Virus record (IMG/VR): IMGVR_UViG_3300021559_000009
Location: 1-64,000 of that record
From: a virus
Strand: one strand, 5' to 3'
Length of the DNA stretch: 64,000 nucleotides
Shown: positions 44,738 to 54,200 of the stretch, piece by piece
How the letters are laid out: the number at the start of each line of letters is the position of its first letter
Position numbering within the stretch: position 1 is the first letter of the stretch
Position numbers and translations under genes: made by a program
The notes under the pieces: generated by a model
What the model was told of the DNA's origin: nothing
The model's input: the letters and a program-made list of their open reading frames with translations, nothing else
Database searches by the model: none

Positions 44738-46260
44738 TAGTTCTGCACCAGCTTGTCAGTCAGAAGCGTTTGCCATACCTGAATGTTTTTGACATGCATG
44801 GGCCAATTACCGCAGCCTCCACCAGGGCAACCGGCTGTCATTCCAGCACTGCAGGCCGAGGTCGTAAACGAAGCCGTACAACCACTGGAAATAATCAATA
44901 TAAAGCCGTTGCTGCCATCGGCTTCCGTAAACGCCCCATCATATGGACTCGCCGTGCATGTCGCCTGCTTGCCCGAGCCTTTGGCAAAGTAGGTGCAGTT
45001 ATTGGCATTAGTTGCGATCATCAACGACGACGCCACGGCTCCTCGGTTAAAGCTCAAAGCATAGACGCCCACCTTACCTGGAGTGCCGCTGGTTTGCGAT
45101 GCGACCGTTGTCGCTGCTGTCGTGGAGTTGCCGTTTCCTATGTAGCTACCAGTAGCAATCGACCCGGCAGACAGCATTTGCGTCACATGAAGCGTCACGC
45201 CGTCGCTATCGATCGAGCCGGTAAAAACCGCGTTACCGGGGCAGGTATCTGCGTCTACCAGATAGCCGTAAAATCCCACTCCGTTGTTTTTTGCCGGAGG
45301 TACCCACAACTGATCAAAGGTGTGAAACGTATTGCCGTCCAAAACCGGATTGCATTCCGTCGAGCGCAGCGGCGGCGTGCCAAAGTAGTCCGAAAAAATA
45401 GAACCGCCCGAGCATGAGACGCCGCAGAGATTATCGTGGAGGAAGTTGTTGAGCAACACGCTACCATTGGCAGAGAAACAATCACAATTATCGGTTTCGA
45501 TAAAATTCGAACCAGGTATCGTTCCGGGCCATGAAGTCAACCACCACGCAGGCCACCGCCAAGGTGAACCGGCTATGCCGTTCGGCGCCTTGGTCTCATC
45601 GAATGAAACGTATGCGCGAGCATATAGACCGTTTTTAAAACTGATGCCTCGGTAGGTTTCCGGCACGCCCGAGGGCACGTTCAGCGAAGTCCATGTGCTG
45701 ATGCCGTAATTGCTGTCGCCCTGTGAAACATTAGTTAGTGTCAACCCGGTAACGGAATCAACCGATAAGGTGTTAGTGGCTTGAATGATCGAAGCCATGA
45801 ACTCGCAGCTAGCGAGCGTCTGCGCCGGACTAACTGTGTATGTCCCCGTTCCGCCGGAGCCTGCCGTGATAGTCGTCCCTATTGACGGAGCGCATCCTCC
45901 GGCTCCGACACCAGGACTCAATGTCATTCCAATTTTGAGTACCGCAGAAGACACAGCCGTTACTGTCATCGTGCCGGTGTTGGCGATCGACGCAGTCACG
46001 TCTACGCGGGTCAAACCCTGAGTTCGCCAATTGAATCCGGCCGCATTGGTGGCGCCAAGATCGATCGTCCCAAGCGATGTCATTGGATCAAAAAAGGTAC
46101 ACGTATTAAATCCAAAAGCACCAGCGGTACTCGGAACGGCGTCAGGACAACCTTGTGAAGAACCGCTTGAAAAAACTTGAAATATAGCAAATCCTGCCGT
46201 TGCTAATTTAGCGACCAACAGAATACCGACGATTGATAGTGCAATTAAAAGACGGCGCAT
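44737..46260 (-). CDS. Signal-peptide-bearing glycan-binding tail protein
   Basis: The 507-aa product starts MRRLLIALSIVGILLVAKLA, a signal peptide or N-terminal membrane anchor. The body resembles a GH16-like jelly roll (SPWRWPAWWLTSWPGTIPGS, TFHTFDQLWVPPAKNNGVGF, CGNWPMHVKNIQVWQ) but at the active-site position reads NFIETDNCDCF rather than E-x-D-x-x-E, so it may bind instead of cut. It contains many Cys, perhaps paired outside the cytoplasm. It is a diverged relative of the 41176 protein. Confidence 0.65.
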   Translation of the reverse strand: MRRLLIALSIVGILLVAKLATAGFAIFQVFSSGSSQGCPDAVPSTAGAFGFNTCTFFDPMTSLGTIDLGATNAAGFNWRTQGLTRVDVTASIANTGTMTVTAVSSAVLKIGMTLSPGVGAGGCAPSIGTTITAGSGGTGTYTVSPAQTLASCEFMASIIQATNTLSVDSVTGLTLTNVSQGDSNYGISTWTSLNVPSGVPETYRGISFKNGLYARAYVSFDETKAPNGIAGSPWRWPAWWLTSWPGTIPGSNFIETDNCDCFSANGSVLLNNFLHDNLCGVSCSGGSIFSDYFGTPPLRSTECNPVLDGNTFHTFDQLWVPPAKNNGVGFYGYLVDADTCPGNAVFTGSIDSDGVTLHVTQMLSAGSIATGSYIGNGNSTTAATTVASQTSGTPGKVGVYALSFNRGAVASSLMIATNANNCTYFAKGSGKQATCTASPYDGAFTEADGSNGFILIISSGCTASFTTSACSAGMTAGCPGGGCGNWPMHVKNIQVWQTLLTDKLVQN

Positions 46261-46270
46261 TAATCACCTA

Positions 46271-47182
46271 TCAGCTAGTTGGGCAGGAGCCGTGCACTGT
46301 GGTAAAATACGTGCAAAGACGACCTTCAAGGTTTGTAACATCAGTAGAGGATAAACTGCCTCCAATAGTGATTGCACCAAGCTGTAAAGCACTCCCGAAA
46401 TTCACCGTCGATCCAGCAACACGCTGAGCAAGGATGGCAACGTTACCATTGAGAACGGCGGCAGAAGCTTCTGTGCTATCGCCAACATCGGATGCATTCT
46501 TGTAATGTTGAACTGCACCAGCACCAGAACGATTAACCACATAATGTCCGATGCTGTCAGCATTCAATATCCCTGTAGCGTTTGTTGCGGAATTAGCATC
46601 ACCGTAAAAGTTGCCATCATTGTATTTCGGAAACAGTCTCGTGGAATTAGTTGCCGCCAACACAAGACCCATAACCGTACCGCCCGATGCGCCGCTTGTC
46701 GCATTTGTGAAACTCCATGCCGATATGTGCGAAGAATTCTGCGTGAAATGCGGTGAAGTTGCAGTGGAAGGATTGAAACCCGTATCGATATAGATCGTTG
46801 TGCTGGCATCGACACCGCTCCATCCATTATTTGCAGAAAAACAAGCAGTAGCCCCAGCGCAACCTGTTGAAACATTACCGTTTGCGGTCCCATTAAAAGT
46901 GCCAGGATTGACAGCATTGACGAGAGAATTTGCACTTGAATTGACAGCAAAAACATAAAGCACATCAAGTTTGGCAAACACACCATCAGTTACCATCCCG
47001 CATATCAATGTCGTAATAGCACTTGAATTTTGACTACCATCAAGCATACCATTATACGTAGTCGCTTGAGAGCAGCCGCCGCCTCCTGCCGAGGCCGAAA
47101 CGAGCGGCAGCCAGCCAGCAGCGCGAACAGCGACAGCAGCAAGTACAAAGAAAACACCAATGACGGCGGCGAGCCGTTTCAT
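46271..47182 (-). CDS. Signal-peptide-bearing fibre protein, 303 aa
   Basis: Starting at ATG 47182 (behind GGGGAGGAAAAGAAGCC), the product has a signal peptide (MKRLAAVIGVFFVLAAVAVR), then YNGMLDGSQNSSAITTLICG, a LYVFAVNSS strand, TIYIDTGFNPSTATSPHFTQ and HYKNASDVGDSTEAS. The YIDTGFNPST/TQNSSH motif is one I know from phage and prophage adhesin-type proteins. Cys residues fall in pairs. A receptor-binding or glycan-binding role is likely. Confidence 0.65.
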   Translation of the reverse strand: MKRLAAVIGVFFVLAAVAVRAAGWLPLVSASAGGGGCSQATTYNGMLDGSQNSSAITTLICGMVTDGVFAKLDVLYVFAVNSSANSLVNAVNPGTFNGTANGNVSTGCAGATACFSANNGWSGVDASTTIYIDTGFNPSTATSPHFTQNSSHISAWSFTNATSGASGGTVMGLVLAATNSTRLFPKYNDGNFYGDANSATNATGILNADSIGHYVVNRSGAGAVQHYKNASDVGDSTEASAAVLNGNVAILAQRVAGSTVNFGSALQLGAITIGGSLSSTDVTNLEGRLCTYFTTVHGSCPTS

Positions 47183-47439
47183 GGCTTCTTTTCCTCCCCA
47201 GCACTTTCCTTCGCCTTCTCGGCTGCGTCGCGCTCGGCTTTCAGCGCCTCGGGTAGCTTGACCTTCGCAAGATCGCAAAAGTCCTGGAACCTCATGCGAA
47301 AGCCGTAAAGAGCCGCCTCACAGAGCAGCGGAATGATCGTCGCTTGATCGGCAAGCGTCAGCGGAATGTTGACCGTGGACTGCTGAGCGCCGGCACAAGA
47401 TGGCGCAAGCAGAGCGAAAACAAGTAAAACCTTGCGCAT
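47179..47439 (-). CDS. Small secreted protein, 86 aa
   Basis: The product starts MRKVLLVFALLAPSCAGAQQ, a signal peptide (possible lipobox at PSCA), followed by VNIPLTLADQATIIPLLCEA and a charged helical C-terminus ending ESAGEEKKP. Its gene overlaps the 303-aa fibre gene by four bases. It resembles the 50582 protein in size, export signal and charged tail. Both may be chaperones or anchors for the exported fibres. Confidence 0.6.
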   Translation of the reverse strand: MRKVLLVFALLAPSCAGAQQSTVNIPLTLADQATIIPLLCEAALYGFRMRFQDFCDLAKVKLPEALKAERDAAEKAKESAGEEKKP

Positions 47440-47447
47440 TCAGCATC

Positions 47448-47798
47448 TCACTTCGGTGCAATGGGCGTATAGGTGCTAACCGCGTTTTGCTGCAGTATTT
47501 GCTGATCGAATCCGCTCACATCAGAAACGATCCCATTTTTTATGGTATCGGCCCAAAAGGTCAGCACCTGCCCCGCCGTGCAAATACCGTTTATGCTGCC
47601 ATTGCAGCCCTTTTGATACGTCGCGATCATCTTCGCAATTGTGACATTAGGTGGCGTAGCCGTAGCGTCGCTATAAGTTTTTGTGCATCCGGCGCCAGAG
47701 CATAGGCCGACAGGTGCTGTTAGCGTGATCGTCAATGTATCGGCGATAGCCGCAAATGAAGTGCAAACCAGCGCCATAGCGATTAAAGTGCGTTTCAT
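47448..47798 (-). CDS. Small secreted protein, 116 aa
   Basis: ATG 47798 follows GGAGCGTAAGAAA. The product starts MKRTLIAMALVCTSFAAIAD (signal peptide), then TLTITLTAPVGLCSGAGCTK and a domain with paired Cys (GCNGSINGICTAGQVLTFWA). Disulphide-stabilised small secreted proteins of this type in phages are uncharacterised. It sits between two fibre genes of the same cassette. Confidence 0.6.
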   Translation of the reverse strand: MKRTLIAMALVCTSFAAIADTLTITLTAPVGLCSGAGCTKTYSDATATPPNVTIAKMIATYQKGCNGSINGICTAGQVLTFWADTIKNGIVSDVSGFDQQILQQNAVSTYTPIAPK

Positions 47799-47802
47799 TT
47801 TC

Positions 47803-49224
47803 TTACGCTCCCTTCCACGAAGTGCCATCATAGAATACTGGACAAACCACAGACCCTCCACCTGTCGGAGCAGCCAGGAATGTGCAGGCGACCGCGTCGG
47901 TCACATAAGCCATCGCGCCAGTTATGCCTGTTGGCAATCCAGCTACCGTATAGCCCTTTAAAACAACCGGGATAGCTGCGGTGATCGCAGTAGCCGTCAC
48001 CGTTAAGTCAGTTACGCCGCTGCTCTGAATAGACAACGTACCTAGATTATTCCAGGTCGTACCGTTTGCAATGCCTGCGCCAGAAGTAACATTGGTGCTG
48101 CTGTTGACCGTAAAAATAGACTGCCCTGATATGTTTGTATTATTTCCCAATAAAATTGTTGCATAGGCACTAGAAAGAGCATTACTATTTTGAGCATAAA
48201 TAGCTCCTCCCTGACCATTATTGGACAAACTTGATTGTATAGTTGAACTAGCGGTAATGCCATTATTTAACGTAAGTTGCCCATTCCGAGATACGCTAAA
48301 TTCACTCGTAGTGCCGGAAGCGCCGCCATAGAGATTAAATAATGTCGTGCTTGCACCTCTTGCCGTATCCGTAATACGAATAGCAACGACATCCGGCGAT
48401 CCCGTTGTATTCAACGTGCCAGAAAGATCAAGCAAAGATGACGCATTCGATCCGGTAAGAGAATATCCGGTCTCCTTGATCGCTATGCTGTTAGCTTGGC
48501 CAACAACATTGATTCCCTCAGTTCCGAGTGCCCATGCATTGGTAAGCGTTACATTAGTTCCGGCCACCGGCACCTTAATATATGCACCATAGTAATTCGT
48601 AAATGTAGCCGCGCTTGATGCCGCAACCGTGTTGCCGCCAAAAACATCCGTATATGCAGCCGCAACCGTTCCACTCGACGATGTGTCAGTCATTGTCGCT
48701 GCAACATTCGCGTAGCGAATACCGCTCGTAGTCCATGCCGCCGCCGATATGTTGCCGCTCAAGACGAAACTGGCGCCCGCTACAGTAGTCTTTCCATTGA
48801 GCGTCGTGGTTCCTGTCGTACACAAAACATCCGTACCAATGGTGCAGCCGCCAATCGCAACCGAGGTCGCGGTCGCAACCCCGAGCGCAGGCGTAACAAG
48901 CGCTGGCGAGGTCTGCATCACCGCGACCGTACCACTGCCGGTCAGCGTGTATTCTCCAAGCACTCCCGCATTGTCGTAGAGAATGCGCGTCGTCGTCCCG
49001 CTCGTGATCGTGCTAGTTCCAACAGTGAGCCCACCGCCACTGCCACATGCGCCGGAGCCCACAGTGCCGCTGCTGATCGTGAGGCATTGGCCATTTGACC
49101 CGCCCGTAACAGGCGTCGTATTGACGACAATCGTTGTCTGCGCCGAAGCCGTTATGGTCTGCGGGTAGGCAGGCGACAGCGCGAAAAGTAGGCCAAAAAG
49201 AACACCAGCCAAGGTTCGTCGCAT
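47803..49224 (-). CDS. Tail fibre-type protein with signal peptide, 473 aa
   Basis: The product starts MRRTLAGVLFGLLFALSPAY (signal peptide) and is made of Thr/Gly/Ser/Ala-rich beta repeats typical of trimeric fibres (GTGTVAVMQTSPALVTPALG, ATATSVAIGGCTIGTD), with a Cys-containing C-terminal region (GAMAYVTDAVACTFLAAPTG) that resembles the ends of many environmental fibre proteins. Start ATG 49224 is set by the signal peptide and by the overlap with the next gene's end. Confidence 0.7.
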   Translation of the reverse strand: MRRTLAGVLFGLLFALSPAYPQTITASAQTTIVVNTTPVTGGSNGQCLTISSGTVGSGACGSGGGLTVGTSTITSGTTTRILYDNAGVLGEYTLTGSGTVAVMQTSPALVTPALGVATATSVAIGGCTIGTDVLCTTGTTTLNGKTTVAGASFVLSGNISAAAWTTSGIRYANVAATMTDTSSSGTVAAAYTDVFGGNTVAASSAATFTNYYGAYIKVPVAGTNVTLTNAWALGTEGINVVGQANSIAIKETGYSLTGSNASSLLDLSGTLNTTGSPDVVAIRITDTARGASTTLFNLYGGASGTTSEFSVSRNGQLTLNNGITASSTIQSSLSNNGQGGAIYAQNSNALSSAYATILLGNNTNISGQSIFTVNSSTNVTSGAGIANGTTWNNLGTLSIQSSGVTDLTVTATAITAAIPVVLKGYTVAGLPTGITGAMAYVTDAVACTFLAAPTGGGSVVCPVFYDGTSWKGA

Positions 49225-50579
49225 CACATCACCATGCCATGAATGAAGCCCGTAGTCGCCAGCGTCAACGTCGCACAAGTCGTGGAAGAAATCGCCGCAG
49301 TAATCCCTACCGAATAAACAGCAGGCGGTCCGCCAGCATAATTAACCGATCCAAAACCGCCGGCTGAAATCGGAATACACTCGACCATATTGCCAGATGC
49401 AACACCTGCCGTAGTTGATCCATTACTCGGTGCAGAGGTCGAATTGAACACCATCAACCAGCAAGCCGCCGAACATTCAGCGTAGACACTATAAAGATTG
49501 CCGGCCGCATTTTTAAGAACAAGTGATGACGCTGCCGAACCACCAACGACCGGTGTTATGCCAACCAATGCCGAAGATGACGGAGCAGGACCAACAAATG
49601 GAACAGCGTTCGCCGCAGCAGCAGGACCAAGCGTGATAATGCCTGGACTATCCGGCCGGAGATCGACCACAAGCGCCGTATTAGTTGCCGTAACCGGAGC
49701 AGTGTTTACTGCAACTTGACCTGTCGTAGTTGCAGTACCACCAAAAGCTGCAACATTAACTGGAATATTAGATTGATTACTCGCAACTACAACTGGCGAC
49801 GAATTCGCCATCGTCGCTTGACCATTAACGTTCGCATTCGTGACATCGACATTGAGCGCGTTCGATGTCGATGCAATCACGTTGCCCGCGCCGTCTACAA
49901 CCTGGGATTTTTGCGAAGCGTTCGTCTGGTTGGCAGAGGTCGCGAGCGTCGAGGTATTAAGATTGGTCCCAGCATTTGCGGTAACGGTAGGCGTATTTGT
50001 TATAAAAGCATTGACGCCCGGCACAAGAACCGCCCCCGGCGACGTGCCGTAATTCGCCATCGCGCCGAGGGTGCCGCCAGCCCAGGTCGTTATCGCTGAC
50101 GATCCTCCGCCGCCTCCGCCACCACCGCCGGAACCCGTAGCGAGTCCCGTTCCGCCCGAAAGAACCACGAGGTTAGAAACCGTCCCCGTCTGGTCGATAC
50201 AAGCGATATTGGTGTTGGCCCCGACCGTGTAGGAAAAAAACCCTCCTGGCGCTATTTGGTCTTCATTTGCAACCGCCGTCACACCGAGCGTGCAAGAAAC
50301 GGCTGTCGTCCCGGTATTGTAGGCGACAACAACAATCCCGGCCGGCAGCGCAGTAGTTGCTGAAGAGCCCGTGGCGGTCAGCGTCGCGTAGGCGCCCCCT
50401 GGCGCGAAGCCGCCCACTGTGGCGCTAACCGTGGCGGTGACAGGCAAAGGGTTAGACGCCGAGACAGGGGGGCAGTTATTAACCCCTAGCGTCACACACG
50501 GACGCACAATAGCTTGCGCCGACCCCTCGACATAACTTAGTAAAAGCAGGGCGATGGCAAGCCCGAGTTTGCGGAGCAT
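49224..50579 (-). CDS. Tail fibre-type protein with signal peptide, 451 aa
   Basis: The product starts MLRKLGLAIALLLLSYVEGS (signal peptide), has CVTLGVNNCPPVSASNPLPV, a poly-Gly run (nine or more Gly after ATGS) and a Ser/Ala/Asn-rich beta-repeat body (SNALNVDVTNANVNGQATMA). The C-terminal part has ECSAACWLMVFNSTSAPSNG, a compact domain with Cys pair. It probably forms a flexible fibre; the Gly run acts as hinge. The longer frame to 50681 lacks support. Confidence 0.7.
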   Translation of the reverse strand: MLRKLGLAIALLLLSYVEGSAQAIVRPCVTLGVNNCPPVSASNPLPVTATVSATVGGFAPGGAYATLTATGSSATTALPAGIVVVAYNTGTTAVSCTLGVTAVANEDQIAPGGFFSYTVGANTNIACIDQTGTVSNLVVLSGGTGLATGSGGGGGGGGGSSAITTWAGGTLGAMANYGTSPGAVLVPGVNAFITNTPTVTANAGTNLNTSTLATSANQTNASQKSQVVDGAGNVIASTSNALNVDVTNANVNGQATMANSSPVVVASNQSNIPVNVAAFGGTATTTGQVAVNTAPVTATNTALVVDLRPDSPGIITLGPAAAANAVPFVGPAPSSSALVGITPVVGGSAASSLVLKNAAGNLYSVYAECSAACWLMVFNSTSAPSNGSTTAGVASGNMVECIPISAGGFGSVNYAGGPPAVYSVGITAAISSTTCATLTLATTGFIHGMVM

Positions 50580-50581
50580 AG

Positions 50582-50812
50582 CTATTTTTCCTCTTTTTCC
50601 TCGCTCGACTTTGTTGGAGGAATGAGTTGGGTATTCGCCTGCGAGATCAGTTTTTGCAATAAGGGGTTGACCTCGTTCCACGGCGCCTCGCCGAGTTTTT
50701 TTATGATCTGGTTGGCTTCAGAAAGCGTTATGGTCCACGTAACATTGCGCTCTTGCGCCAAGACTCCCGCGGGCAGTAACAGCAATATCGCGATAAACGT
50801 GCGCCACATCAT
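50582..50812 (-). CDS. Small secreted protein, 76 aa
   Basis: The product starts MMWRTFIAILLLLPAGVLAQ, a clear signal peptide, followed by VTWTITLSEANQIIKKLGEA and a charged end (TKSSEEKEEK). This TLSEANxIxxxLGExPW pattern is familiar from small exported phage proteins next to fibre genes. ATG 50812 and ATG 50809 are both possible; the upstream stop overlaps them. Role unknown. Confidence 0.6.
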   Translation of the reverse strand: MMWRTFIAILLLLPAGVLAQERNVTWTITLSEANQIIKKLGEAPWNEVNPLLQKLISQANTQLIPPTKSSEEKEEK

Positions 50813-51063
50813 CGCTTTCTCACAATCCAGTTGGCCGCAAGCACGAACAGCGCGTAAATCGAAAGCGAGGTGATCTGGTAGACATTCGGATCGGGCACTG
50901 ACCACCACAGCCACCACGCGCCGAACACGGTGAGTAGACAAAAAAGGTCGGCAGCAGCCACGAGAGCGCGCTGAGAGAGGGCACGCAGCGCCAGCATCAC
51001 GCCGGCGACGGCCGCCGGCTCGGCGTCACCCTCTTCAACTATCTCGAACTTTCGCTCGGCCAT
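50809..51063 (-). CDS. Two-span membrane protein, 84 aa
   Basis: The product starts MAERKFEIVEEGDAEPAAVA and has two hydrophobic helices (ALVAAADLFCLLTVFGAWWL, ITSLSIYALFVLAANWIV) ending in RKR. This is holin-like in layout, but it is far from the endolysin and at the head of the fibre block. It overlaps genes on both sides. It may be involved in membrane handling of the exported fibre proteins. Confidence 0.6.
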   Translation of the reverse strand: MAERKFEIVEEGDAEPAAVAGVMLALRALSQRALVAAADLFCLLTVFGAWWLWWSVPDPNVYQITSLSIYALFVLAANWIVRKR

Positions 51064-51280
51064 TACCCACTTCCTCTACTTGCGCTGCAAAGTCCTCGAA
51101 GGTCGGCGTATCGTCCCGCTCGGGCGTCTTGCTACGGTTCTTGCTCACTATAGCAAGATACGCCGCCAAAGTCTTGAGCGCATCCACCTTCTCGCCAAAG
51201 CGAGGGGCGCCCTTGCCCGACTTGACCGCCTCGGTTGCGACGTGGGCAGCGAGCGCCCCAATGTCGTCGTCTATGCTCAT
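51035..51280 (-). CDS. Hypothetical helical protein, 81 aa
   Basis: The product starts MSIDDDIGALAAHVATEAVK and has FGEKVDALKTLAAYLAIVSK as main helix and a charged end. It overlaps the 1035-aa internal-protein gene (ATGA) upstream. Small helical proteins in this place may be structural or scaffolding; nothing specific is visible. Confidence 0.55.
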   Translation of the reverse strand: MSIDDDIGALAAHVATEAVKSGKGAPRFGEKVDALKTLAAYLAIVSKNRSKTPERDDTPTFEDFAAQVEEVGNGRAKVRDS

Positions 51281-54200
51281 TCGACGGCCTCCGATGACGG
51301 TTCTGACGCCTGTTCAAGTCCCTCGCCCACCCCCGCCCCAACGGCGCCGCCACGCTGGAGCGCCTTTTGAACCTGTTGGCGCACTATCTCGCGTGCCGCG
51401 GGATCGCCAGTCAATCCTTTCTGCACCCAGCGCAGGAAAGCGGGCGAAGTCGCGAGCTTACGCACGAGACCGTAGTAGCTGCCAAGCATTGTTCGTCCAG
51501 TCGCGTCGGCAAAAGGGACGATCTTGGTCGGTGCCATTAATGTCCTTGCAATTGCGCCACCGCGTCCCAAGATCGATGCCCACGGGTGCTCCACTTTGGA
51601 CTGTGCAGACATCGACTTAGCGGTACCCTGCGTCCCCCTGGTTGACATCAAAAAATCCATCTCTTTGGCAAGCTGCTGCATCTGATCGAGCGTCACTCCG
51701 GGGAACATGACCCGCTGCACCTCGGGCGATATCTTGGCAAGTTCCTTGCCCGGCTCAAGTGTCCCCTGAAGGATGCGTTGCGCGTGTACCTGCCGGAGCA
51801 TCTCGAACTCGGGCGAGTCTTCGCCAAACCGCGCGGCGGCGGCGAGGATCAAATCCTCCGAACCTAGAATGCGGTCAACCGCATCAGCGGCGCCCGTCGT
51901 GGGCTTGAGCAAGAACCCGAACGGACCGGCCAGCCGCTTGGCCCGCAAATCAGCCGACTCCTTCTTCGTTGCCGCCTCGATCCCGCCCATCTCGCGCTTG
52001 AGCGTGCCCAGCGGATCCTGTTTAGCGACCGCTTTGGCGGCGTCACCCGCTGCCCGCGCGCGAGCAATTATTTCGGTCACGGTGTCACCAGGCCGCACCG
52101 GTATCTCCAGGCGTCCGCCCAGCATCTCGATGCGCCGCGCCTGCTCGATGAGCTTGGCTGATGCCTCGCGCCCGTGCACCGCCTCCAGCATATTACCGAC
52201 GCTGCGATGTCGCTCCAGAACTTGACGGGCGAAAGCACGACCATCGATCTGATCGGGCACTAAAGTCTTGCTGGCATCTAACATGGCCTGCACGTCGGCC
52301 GCCTTGACGCCTGCCCACAAGTTGGGACCCACCAGACGCGCGACCGTCCTGGTGAGGTCCGAGCGTCCCTCCCTGACGAGCGTGTCGAACAGGTTCTTGG
52401 GATCGGCCGGCATGCCTGACTCAAGCCCGCTTACCACCGCCTGGATATGCTTGTCGGTCAGCGGCCTGATGGCATCGCGGTAGAAATCATCCGCTGCCCG
52501 CAGCGCGCGCGCCGCCTCTTGCAGCTCCGGCACCGCGCCGGGATCGTTGAGAATCTCATCCACCCGGTTGGCAAAAAACTTGAAGGTGCCCTGCTTCACA
52601 TCGGGCGTGAGATCGAGGTGATTGTAATTGGCGCGCAGCACGGAGCGCAGATTGTGCAGCTGCCCGAACGTAGGCGTCGCAGGCTCCTTCTCCCACTCGC
52701 CGGTCGGCACGCCATGCTCATCTAGCTTCTGGACGCCCGCGAGGTCGCGAATCTGCTTGACGATCGAGGGGTAGCGGTTCTCGAACCCTTCCGGCAGCTC
52801 GGCCAGGAACTGCGCGGCGCGCTCGGGGAGCCCCGCCATGTCGGGCAAGTGCCCACCCGCAAGCGCATCAGCCTCGTTGTACATCTTGCGCGCACGCGCC
52901 TGGATACCTTGCTTTACTGCCTTGAGCTTCTCACCCACCATCTGCCACAGATCGCCGGAATTACCTCCTGCCTTGGACACCTTAACGGCACCGTCAATGT
53001 CCTGTTGGATGTCCCGAAACCCTGCATCAATCAGGTTTTCAGCGGCTTTTCGCGCCGCAACTTCGGCCTGCCGCAACCCCTCAACGCGCGCGCTGTGCTC
53101 GCCCGCCTGACCCACGACCCTGCCGAGCGCAGCGCCTACCTCGCCCTCCCGCCTCGCCGCGTGCTCCGCCGCGAGACGCGCGTCCTGCTCAGCAGCGACC
53201 GCTTGCGCACGAACGAGGATCGCCGTACCGGCGCGCTCCGTGGACACCGCTTCGGTCGGACTGGAAATCGAGCCCGCAGGTCTATCGCCAAACTGCTCTA
53301 GGATGTCACCCGCTTTTTTCTCGTAGTGACGAGTAGCCGATTGTAGAAGCGGTTTTTCAGTGTGAAAAGCGGGATCAAACACCTCGTGCACGTTCTGAAG
53401 ATGCGGCGCTCCCTTGGCCCAACCCGACAGCGGAGCCATTGCACCAGGCTCAGTAATGCCTAACATGCGCAATAAAGCGTTCGAAGACTCGTGTTCACCT
53501 CGCTCGCCACCTTGCTCGCCTAACGTAATAGCCGTTTGCAGCCCTTCGGGATCGACGCCAAGAAATTCGGCCGCCACGCCAGGCAGTCCCAACTTGGCGC
53601 CACGCATCCGGGGCAGCACGGAAGCAACACCGCGCCCCATCGCAGTCCCGGCGCCTGCCATCACGCCCGAAGCGCCCAGCTCCATTGCCTCCTCGCCCGC
53701 GGAACGATCGTAGACCCCCGCGAGCGCCATGATCGCGTCGTTAAACCCCTGGCCCACCGCGCCGCCCGCTGCCGCGCCACCGACCGCCCCTGGCAGGCCG
53801 CCCGCGAGACCGCCGCCGATCTCACCCGCAACCGCGCCTACGGTCGGAAAAACGCCGCCCGTCGCCGCGGCGCCGGCTGCCTTCCAGTTCTCAGCGAGCG
53901 ACTCGTGCTCTTCCGACGGCCCTCTGGGACGACGGCGCGTGCCGTTCCGCTCCTGGACGTAGAGACCCTTCGGATCGTTCCTGATCTCAGCGCCGGGATA
54001 ACCGCGCTCCAAAGCGCGACGCTGTTCCCGCTCGTTGACCGCCATGTTGAACAATGAATGAGTCGTGAAATCCACGCTCTCATAGCGCGGCTTGGTACGC
54101 AGATTGCCGCGTGGGTCAAGGAAGTCGGCGCCCTCGGGCACTGCTTCGTAAGAATCTTCATCCGCGACCGACCACGGCTTGGTTCGGGTATTGCCCTGCG

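Noticed and set aside
39979-50579. Bacterial adhesin/autotransporter operon instead of phage fibres
   Set aside because: Signal peptides suggested this, but no outer-membrane barrel or anchor domain is present and the block is continuous with lysis and virion genes on the same strand.
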